Shown here: in pieces, positions 33,038 through 38,770 of the stretch | Layout of the letters: the number at the start of each line of letters is the position of its first letter | How positions within the stretch are numbered: position 1 is the first letter of the stretch | Source: Polaromonas sp. | Lineage (GTDB): Bacteria; Pseudomonadota; Gammaproteobacteria; Burkholderiales; Burkholderiaceae_C | Assembly (NCBI GenBank): GCA_025362315.1 | Contig: JANYGP010000085.1 | Location: 1 to 38,770, forward strand | Direction: 5' to 3' | DNA length: 38,770 bases | Translations under genes and position numbers: made by a program | The notes under the pieces: model-generated | Seen by the model: the letters and a program-made list of their open reading frames with translations, nothing else | What the model was told of the DNA's origin: nothing | The model's database searches: none

Positions 33038-34042
33038 TCAGTCAGCGTAAACGCCAGCTGCCTTGATGATCGGGCTCCATTTGGCGATTTCAGCAGACAC
33101 AAACTTTTTGTGTTCTGCAGGATCAACCCGCTTGTCGGTGACCACCACTGCGCCCAGACCTTCCTGCTTTTTGATGAAGTCTGGATCTTTCAGGGCCACT
33201 TTCAAAGCGCCATTGAGCTTGGCCAGCACATCGGCAGGCGTGCCTTTGGGCGCATACAGGCCATGCCATACGGTAACTTCAAAGTTGTTAAGCCCAACGG
33301 ACGCCAGTGTTGGCAAGTCTTTCAGGGCCGGTGTTGCCAGCTGTTTGGCGGTTGTTACGCCATAGGCTTTGACTTTTTTGGCTTCTATCTGGCTGGTTGT
33401 GTTGGTGGTCTGGTCGCACATCAGATCAATCTGACCGCCAATCAAATCAGTCATGGCTGGTGCTGTTCCTTTGTAGGGGACAGTTGTCATGTCCACCTTG
33501 ATCGCATTTTGAAACAGCAAACCGCACAGGTGTGATGCAGAACCAATGCCGGCGTTGCCCAGATTGACCTTGGATTTGTTGTCATTGATCCAGGTGCTCA
33601 ATTCCTTGTAGTTGGTAGCGGCCATGGTGGGCTTGGCAATCAGAGTCATTGGCACTTCGTTGATCAGGCCAAGGTATTCAAAATCACTTTCAACCTTGAA
33701 CGGAATATTGCGTACCAGCGTCGGCATGGTGGCCATGCCAATGTGGTGGACCAGCAGGGTGTACCCGTCCGCAGCAGCTTTGGCAGTTTTATTGGCACCA
33801 ATGGAGCCGCCCGCGCCAGCCGCGCTGTCAATCACGATGCTGATGCCGCCCAGCGGCTTGCGCATGGCTTCAGCCAGGTCGCGTGCCACGCGGTCGGTTG
33901 GGCCGCCTGCAGCAAAGGGCACCACGATGGTGATGACCTTGTCTTTGGCCGGGAAGTCAGCCGCGTGTGCTGTGCCAAACAAGCTGCAAGTCATCAAGGC
34001 TGCACCAGCCAATGTGGCTGATTTTTTGAATAAAGGAATCAT
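33038..34042 (-). CDS. Tripartite tricarboxylate transporter binding protein (TctC/Bug family), copy 1
   Basis: The 334-residue product starts at ATG 34042 with GGAGA seven bases upstream; the longer open frame is not used. It has a Sec signal peptide (KKSATLAGAALMTCSLFGTAHA) and the Bug core: ITIVVPFAAGGPTDRVARDL, IDSAAGAGGSIGANKTAKAA, and PYKGTAPAMTDLIGGQIDLM. It is a periplasmic solute binder without TctA/B partners nearby. It leads a three-gene minus-strand group. It is only moderately similar to the other TctC, so they probably bind different ligands. Confidence 0.9.
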   Translation of the reverse strand: MIPLFKKSATLAGAALMTCSLFGTAHAADFPAKDKVITIVVPFAAGGPTDRVARDLAEAMRKPLGGISIVIDSAAGAGGSIGANKTAKAAADGYTLLVHHIGMATMPTLVRNIPFKVESDFEYLGLINEVPMTLIAKPTMAATNYKELSTWINDNKSKVNLGNAGIGSASHLCGLLFQNAIKVDMTTVPYKGTAPAMTDLIGGQIDLMCDQTTNTTSQIEAKKVKAYGVTTAKQLATPALKDLPTLASVGLNNFEVTVWHGLYAPKGTPADVLAKLNGALKVALKDPDFIKKQEGLGAVVVTDKRVDPAEHKKFVSAEIAKWSPIIKAAGVYAD

Positions 34043-34166
34043 TTGGGGGTCTCCAGAAAAATAGCTCGATAAATTGAATTCACACTGCTTCACTTTAGCT
34101 GCGAGTCGCTGCCCGTAAACCTCGGAAAACACTTACGGATCAACCCTGCATGGTGATCTTGGCAGT

Positions 34167-35414
34167 TTACTTATAGCTTCGTGCGTCTTCAATGACCTTG
34201 CCATCGTTGGGCAAACTGCCGGGTGCAACCAGCTCCACAGTGCCGCGCAATTTGGTCACATCGCGAATGGCCTGACTGATCTTGTGGTTTAAATCCTGGT
34301 CAGTGCAAGCGGCCTCGGCCTGAAAATGCAGACTGTCATTGGCCATCTCGCCACTGACCACCAGGCGCGCCTTGAGCACTTCAGGAAAGCGCCGCGCAAT
34401 CACCGCTACCTGGCCTGGGTGCACAAATATGCCGCGAATTTTCACCGTTTGATCTGCACGCCCCATCCATCCTTTGATACGGCTGTTGGTGCGTCCGGTA
34501 GCACACTGACCTGGCAGCATGGCAGACAGATCGCCGGTGCCAAAGCGTATCAGCGGATAGTCTGCATTGAAAGTGGTGACAACCACTTCTCCCACCTCAC
34601 CTTCGTTGACCGGGTCACCGGTGCCAGGGCGCACTATTTCTACCACCACACCTTCGTCGATGACAAGGCCTTCACGCGCTTCGGTCTCATAGGCAATCAA
34701 GCCCAGGTCGGCAGTGGCGTAGCTTTGGTAAATGGTCATGCCGCGCGCTGTAAACCAGTCCCGCAGGCTGGGCGGAAATGCTTCGCCGCCTACCAGGCCT
34801 TTGGTCATGCTGCTGATGTCAGTGCCAGCGTCGATGGCCTTTTCAACCAGAATGCGCAAAAAACTGGGCGTGCCCGTATAACCGTCAGGCCGCAGGGCTG
34901 CAATGGCCTCAAGCTGCTGCTCCGTCTGGCCTGTGCCGGCCGGAAACACCGTGCAGCCCACGGCATGCAAACCAGATTCCATGATGAATGCACCTGGCGT
35001 CATGTGATAGCTGAAACTGTTGTGTGCCAGATCGCCCGCCCTGAACCCTGCGGCAAACATGGCCCGACCAGCTCGCCAGTAATCTCTGGCAGTGCCTTCA
35101 GGCTCATAAATTGGCCCAGGTGAAGCAAACAGACGCGGCATGTTGGGACCGCGGAGCAATGTGCTGAAGCCGCCAAACATATCTCCCGGCCGCCCGGCAG
35201 TCTGCAAGTCATGCAGATCGCTTTTGCGCGTGACCGGCAGTTTGGCCAGCTCTGCGCGGCTTGTCATCAATGCAGCGTTAATGCCAGCCAGCGCCGTGCA
35301 GTAGGCCGCTGCTCCTTTTTGTGCATGTGCCACTAACTTGGGCAGCTCAATGGCAAGTGCTGCCTGACGTGCGTCGTGCGACCTGGTTTCCAGCGCATCA
35401 AAAAAAAGTGTCAT
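34167..35414 (-). CDS. Phenylacetate-CoA ligase-like (PaaK family) adenylating enzyme
   Basis: The 415-residue product is a short AMP-forming ligase of the PaaK type. Visible blocks are LFASPGPIYEPEGTARDYWR, NSFSYHMTPGAFIMESGL, YTGTPSFLRILVEKA, GGEAFPPSLRDWF, RFGTGDLSAMLPG and GRADQTVKIRGIFVHPGQV, the last marking the start of the C-terminal lid domain. The usual SSGTTG P-loop is changed to the SPGPIYEPEG form seen in a subgroup of these ligases. It lies 27 bases downstream of an ABC ATPase gene in a Liv-type transporter operon, so it probably activates the imported acid. No phenylacetate-degradation genes are in the window, so the substrate is open. Confidence 0.85.
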   Translation of the reverse strand: MTLFFDALETRSHDARQAALAIELPKLVAHAQKGAAAYCTALAGINAALMTSRAELAKLPVTRKSDLHDLQTAGRPGDMFGGFSTLLRGPNMPRLFASPGPIYEPEGTARDYWRAGRAMFAAGFRAGDLAHNSFSYHMTPGAFIMESGLHAVGCTVFPAGTGQTEQQLEAIAALRPDGYTGTPSFLRILVEKAIDAGTDISSMTKGLVGGEAFPPSLRDWFTARGMTIYQSYATADLGLIAYETEAREGLVIDEGVVVEIVRPGTGDPVNEGEVGEVVVTTFNADYPLIRFGTGDLSAMLPGQCATGRTNSRIKGWMGRADQTVKIRGIFVHPGQVAVIARRFPEVLKARLVVSGEMANDSLHFQAEAACTDQDLNHKISQAIRDVTKLRGTVELVAPGSLPNDGKVIEDARSYK

Positions 35415-35441
35415 TGCTGCCTTTTGTCGATGTGAGTTGGC

Positions 35442-36263
35442 TCAGGCCAGCCAGCGCTTGCGCCGCTTGTAGCTTTTGACATCCTTGAAACTCTTGCGCC
35501 CGGACCCGTCAGCTGCACTGCCCACGCCCAGGTAAAACTCCTTGACGTCTTCGTTGTTGGCCAGATCACTGGCCATGCCGTCCATCACAACGCGGCCGCT
35601 TTCCATGATGTAGCCGTAGTCAGCGTATTTCAAAGCCATATTTGTGTTTTGCTCAGCCAGCAAAAACGTGACTTTTTCCTTTTGATTCAGGTCCTTGACG
35701 ATCTCAAACACCTCCTGCACGATTTGCGGCGCCAGTCCCATGGAAGGCTCATCGAGCAACACCATGGTTGGGCTGGCCATCAGTGCCCGGCCAATCGCGC
35801 ACATTTGCTGCTCGCCGCCTGACGTGTACGCAGCTTGCGACGTGCGGCGGGTTTTCAGGCGCGGGAAGTAGGCATAGACTTTTTCCAGGTTCCTGGCCAC
35901 TTCGGCTTTTGACTTGAGCGTGTAGCCGCCCGTCAACAGGTTTTCTTCAATCGTCAGGTGTGCAAAACAGTGCCGGCCTTCCATCACCTGCACCACGCCG
36001 CGCTGCACCAGGTCTGAAGGCGACAAATTTTCAATCCTCTCGCCACGCAGCTCGATGGAGCCCTTGGTTACCTGGCCACGCTCGCCTTTGAGCAGGTTGG
36101 ACACAGCCCGCAATGTCGTGGTTTTGCCAGCGCCATTGCCCCCCAAAATTGCGACAATCTTGCCCTCAGGCACTGTCAGGGAAACGCCCTTTAAAACCAG
36201 AATGACATGGTTGTAAATGACTTCAATGCCGTTGACGTGGAGAACTATTTTTTGTGCGTCCAT
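35442..36263 (-). CDS. LivF-type ABC transporter ATPase (second system)
   Basis: The 273-residue ATPase has Walker A GGNGAGKTTTLRAV, signature TSGGEQQMCAIGRAL, Walker B VLLDEPSMGLAP and VQVMEGRHCFAHLTIEENLL, typical of LivF. It is longer than usual by a basic C-terminal tail (GRKSFKDVKSYKRRKRWLA), seen in LivF proteins of systems linked to CoA ligases. It is separated from the upstream binding-protein gene by ~97 bases holding two hairpins, and precedes the PaaK-like ligase gene. Confidence 0.9.
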   Translation of the reverse strand: MDAQKIVLHVNGIEVIYNHVILVLKGVSLTVPEGKIVAILGGNGAGKTTTLRAVSNLLKGERGQVTKGSIELRGERIENLSPSDLVQRGVVQVMEGRHCFAHLTIEENLLTGGYTLKSKAEVARNLEKVYAYFPRLKTRRTSQAAYTSGGEQQMCAIGRALMASPTMVLLDEPSMGLAPQIVQEVFEIVKDLNQKEKVTFLLAEQNTNMALKYADYGYIMESGRVVMDGMASDLANNEDVKEFYLGVGSAADGSGRKSFKDVKSYKRRKRWLA

Positions 36264-36280
36264 AACTTTTCAGCTTTCTT

Positions 36281-36314
36281 CAATCGTGACCGCTGCGCGC
36301 AGCACTCACGATTG
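36281..36314. promoter_or_regulatory. Intergenic hairpin 1 (livK-livF gap)
   Basis: This near-perfect palindrome has arms beginning CAATCGTGA and ending TCACGATTG, with GCTGC/GCAGC around the centre and only two mismatched pairs in a ~16-bp stem. It is not followed by a T-run on either strand, so an intrinsic terminator is unlikely. An mRNA-stabilising or processing hairpin downstream of the binding-protein gene is more plausible. Confidence 0.6.
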
Positions 36315-36320
36315 AAATGT

Positions 36321-36349
36321 TGTGCTGGACCCGTTACGAGTCCAGCACA
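36321..36349. promoter_or_regulatory. Intergenic hairpin 2 (livK-livF gap)
   Basis: A perfect 10-bp stem TGTGCTGGAC / GTCCAGCACA has a 9-base loop and lies just 11 bases after the binding-protein stop codon. There is no T-run. With hairpin 1 it probably protects the 3' end of the binding-protein mRNA, so that this subunit is made in excess over the ATPase and ligase. Confidence 0.65.
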
Positions 36350-36360
36350 GCATACCTATA

Positions 36361-37695
36361 TCAAGACTGGCAATCCGCAGGCGTGCGTGCTGTCAGCTTT
36401 TTGTCGAGTGCATACTTGGCAGCGGTTGCCTTGACCAGCGGCTTGATGATCTGCTCATCAGCCTGCAGCCAGTCAGATGTGAACTTCCAGGCCTTGCCAT
36501 CCCATGTGTGAATGCGGGCCCATGCAGCGCCCATGTGGTCATTGCATGATGTGCTGATGGGGCGCATCACGCCTGCAAAGCCCAATGCATCCAGCTTGGT
36601 TTGAGTCAGGTTCAGGTTTTCAAGACCCCAGCGCACTTGCTCGCCAGTCATGACTTTGCCCTTGCCGTACCGCTCCTGCGCCGCGCGAATGCCTTCAATG
36701 CCCAGCATCGCGCTCATGGCGCCGCGCATGTAAAGCACCTGGCCGACTTCGTCTTTCGGGCCTGTGCCCTGGCCCTTGTCGTGCACCATGGTCATCACGT
36801 CTTTGACCAGTTTGGACTGCGGCTCTGCGCCATGTTGCATCGTGACAGCGTTGTAGCCTTTGGCACCCTCGGCCACGTCTTTGACATCAGGCTCGGCACC
36901 GGCCCACCACACGCCATACATCTTTTCACGTGGGTAGCCAGTAGCTTGTGCTTCCTTGATAGACGTTGTGTTCATGATGCCCCAGCCCCACAGCACGACA
37001 AAGTCCGGCTTGGACTGGCGCACTTGCAGCCAAGTGGCTTTTTGCTCTACGCCGGGTGCGGTAACTGGCAACAATTGCAGCTCAAAGCCGTGCATTTTGC
37101 TGCGCTCTTGCATCAATGGAATCGGCTCTTTACCAAACGGTGAGTCGTGATAAACCAGCGCAATCTTTTTGCCCTTGAGCTTATCGAAGCCACCTTCTTT
37201 CTTGGCGATGGCTTGCAAAATCGTGTCAGCTGCCACCCAGTACGTCCCAGCAATCGGAAAGTTCCATTTAAAGACTGAACCATCTGCGCTTTCGCTGCGG
37301 CCGTAGCCCACAGTGACGACGGACACTTTGTCTGCCGGGGCTTTTTCAGTGATGGCAAAGGTAGCGCCAGTAGACAGGGGCTGCACAAAACTGGCGCCGC
37401 CATTTTTGCCTTTCAGGCGTTCATAGCATTCCACGCTGCGGGCTGTGTCATAGCCGGTTTCGCATTCTTCAAACGACAGCTTCACACCATTCAATCCACC
37501 GCGTGCATTGGTCAGCTTGATGTAGTCCACATAGCCATTGGCCCATGGCACGCCATTCGGTGCATAAGCGCCCGTGCGGTATGACAGCACCGGGATGAAC
37601 TGCTCTTTGGCCTGCGCATAGGCGCTGGTGGATACCAGCGACGATGCTGTTGCTGCAACAGCAGCAATGGCCAGAATCACATTACGAACTTTCAT
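36361..37695 (-). CDS. Branched-chain-type ABC transporter substrate-binding protein (second system)
   Basis: The 444-residue product starts at ATG 37695 (MKVRNVILAIAAVAATASSL), with GGAGAC upstream; a longer open frame is not used. After a Sec signal (cleavage near SAYAQA) it has a Peripla_BP_6 fold with ARGGLNGVKLSFEECETGYD, CYERLKGKNGG, FVVLWGWGIMNTTSIKEA and GVWWAGAEPDVKDV. It belongs to the Liv-type binders found beside PaaK-like or acyl-CoA ligases in Burkholderiales, which likely bind aromatic or organic acids. The permease gene lies upstream and the ATPase gene downstream. Confidence 0.88.
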   Translation of the reverse strand: MKVRNVILAIAAVAATASSLVSTSAYAQAKEQFIPVLSYRTGAYAPNGVPWANGYVDYIKLTNARGGLNGVKLSFEECETGYDTARSVECYERLKGKNGGASFVQPLSTGATFAITEKAPADKVSVVTVGYGRSESADGSVFKWNFPIAGTYWVAADTILQAIAKKEGGFDKLKGKKIALVYHDSPFGKEPIPLMQERSKMHGFELQLLPVTAPGVEQKATWLQVRQSKPDFVVLWGWGIMNTTSIKEAQATGYPREKMYGVWWAGAEPDVKDVAEGAKGYNAVTMQHGAEPQSKLVKDVMTMVHDKGQGTGPKDEVGQVLYMRGAMSAMLGIEGIRAAQERYGKGKVMTGEQVRWGLENLNLTQTKLDALGFAGVMRPISTSCNDHMGAAWARIHTWDGKAWKFTSDWLQADEQIIKPLVKATAAKYALDKKLTARTPADCQS

Positions 37696-37761
37696 AGTTG
37701 TCTCCAATAAATTTAAGAAAAACAAAACACCAGAAAACCGACACAAAAACCATCAGGATGT

Positions 37762-38770
37762 TCAATGGGGAAACGGCCACAAACGCAGCTTTTGCTTGCC
37801 CACCGACCAAAGCTTGGCGAGGCCGTGCGGCTCAACAATCAAAAACCACACAATCAGTGCACCAAAAATCATCAGTTCAGCATGCGCAATGCCCGCTGTC
37901 GAAATCTGGATGCCAAACAAACCTGCGAGCACTGGCAAGAAAAGGTTCAGTGCAATCGGCATGAGGGTGATGAATGCAGCCCCCAGAAAGCCACCCAAAA
38001 TGGAGCCCATGCCGCCAATGATGACCATGAACAGCAGCCTGAACGACTGGTCAACCGAAAACGCGGCGGGCTCCCATGCGCCCAGATACACAAAGCCCCA
38101 AAGTGCGCCCGACACGCCAATGATGAATGAGCTGACAGCAAACGCGCTGAGCTTGGCATACATGGGCCGTATTCCAATGACCGATGCTGCCACATCCATA
38201 TCGCGGATGGCCATCCACTCCCGTCCAATCGCGCCGCGCACCAGGTTTTTCGCAAGCAATGACACGACCACCAAGATAGTCAGGCAAAAAACATATTTGC
38301 TGGTGGCACTTTCAATTGGAAAGCCAAACACCTGAAGGTTGGACACCGACACTGAACCCGACGGCGAATCGTTGGTGAACCATTTGATGCGCAAAAACAT
38401 CCAGTCGGCGAAGAACTGCGCTGCCAGGGTTGTGACCGCGAGGTACAAGCCCTTGACGCGCAGGCTGGGCAAGCCAAACAAGATACCAAACAGCATGGCG
38501 CACACGCCCCCAAGGATGATGGTGGGGATCAGCGGCATGCCCGGTATGCGCACAAAAAAGTTGTAGGCGCCGTACGCACCAACAGCCATGAAAGCGCCCG
38601 AACCCAGTGAGATTTGCCCGCAGTAACCCACCAAAATGTTCACGCCTAGCGCAGCCAGCGAGATGATTAAAAATGGAATCAAAATCGCGCGGAACAAATA
38701 GTCACTGGCCAGCATCGGCACCAAGGCAAAAGCAAAAATCAAAAACAGGCCAATGGCTAGCCTGTCTTGC
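37762..38770 (-). CDS. LivM-type ABC permease (5' partial)
   Basis: The frame is open to the right edge, so the N-terminus lies outside; at least 335 residues are visible. It is a hydrophobic permease with VNILVGYCGQISLGSGAFMA, MAIRDMDVAASVIGIRPMYA and LLFMVIIGGMGSILGGFLGA, the LivM pattern, and it ends in a short cytosolic tail. It is the inner-membrane partner of the binding protein and ATPase encoded downstream; LivH and LivG partners would be expected beyond the window. Confidence 0.9.
   Translation of the reverse strand, partial: QDRLAIGLFLIFAFALVPMLASDYLFRAILIPFLIISLAALGVNILVGYCGQISLGSGAFMAVGAYGAYNFFVRIPGMPLIPTIILGGVCAMLFGILFGLPSLRVKGLYLAVTTLAAQFFADWMFLRIKWFTNDSPSGSVSVSNLQVFGFPIESATSKYVFCLTILVVVSLLAKNLVRGAIGREWMAIRDMDVAASVIGIRPMYAKLSAFAVSSFIIGVSGALWGFVYLGAWEPAAFSVDQSFRLLFMVIIGGMGSILGGFLGAAFITLMPIALNLFLPVLAGLFGIQISTAGIAHAELMIFGALIVWFLIVEPHGLAKLWSVGKQKLRLWPFPH

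Overview
The window looks like a chromosomal segment of an aerobic betaproteobacterium, most likely of the family Comamonadaceae (Polaromonas/Rhodoferax-like). The reasons are the gene families present (orphan tripartite-tricarboxylate binding proteins, DUF1840, DUF1185, branched-chain-type ABC systems with CoA ligases) and a ~58-bp dispersed palindromic repeat that resembles one I recall from that family. No RNA genes, CRISPR arrays or complete insertion sequences were seen.

Layout. (1) 1-8.2 kb, plus strand: a surface/outer-membrane operon. It has a large DUF11/SdrD_B-repeat protein (5' end outside the window), a ~1130-residue beta-barrel protein, and a lipoprotein whose OmpA C-terminal domain has been cut off by five in-frame stop codons. 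(2) 8.3-15.4 kb, minus strand: a tightly overlapping operon for aerobic CoA-dependent 2-aminobenzoate (anthranilate) degradation. It encodes a fused FAD hydroxylase/OYE reductase, MarR regulator, enoyl-CoA hydratase, acyl-CoA dehydrogenase, CoA ligase and a RidA-like protein lacking the usual catalytic arginine. (3) 15.5-30.1 kb: a nicotinamide/nicotinate catabolic locus arranged around a divergent promoter. It encodes enamidase (minus strand) and, on the plus strand, 6-hydroxynicotinate reductase, a UPF0280/ApbE-like protein, two tandem DUF1185 proteins, a branched-chain-type ABC importer with a fused LivH-LivM permease, an exported nicotinamidase, and a two-subunit molybdenum nicotinate dehydrogenase with three C-terminal haem c sites. 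(4) 30.1-34.1 kb: a mixed region with a 2OG-Fe dioxygenase, eroded DUF1428 and VOC genes, DUF1840, and two orphan TctC binding proteins around a small unknown protein. (5) 34.2-38.8 kb, minus strand: a second Liv-type ABC system with a PaaK-like CoA ligase, continuing past the right edge.

How the genes work together. The central locus reads as nicotinamide -> nicotinate (PncA) -> 6-hydroxynicotinate (NicAB) -> 1,4,5,6-tetrahydro-6-oxonicotinate (Hnr) -> 2-formylglutarate + ammonia (Ena). Hnr and Ena are the reductive steps of the fermentative Eubacterium barkeri pathway, here joined to a cytochrome-c-coupled dehydrogenase of the aerobic Pseudomonas NicAB type. The E. barkeri reductase carries covalent flavin, and the gene fused by overlap to hnr is an ApbE-like protein, so a dedicated flavinylation enzyme is a testable proposal. 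The neighbouring aminobenzoate operon suggests a wider tryptophan/kynurenine/NAD-derived catabolic island.

A second theme is the dispersed repeat. Of four copies, one supplies a stop codon, one lies in frame inside the dehydrogenase large subunit, and one encodes most of a signal peptide.
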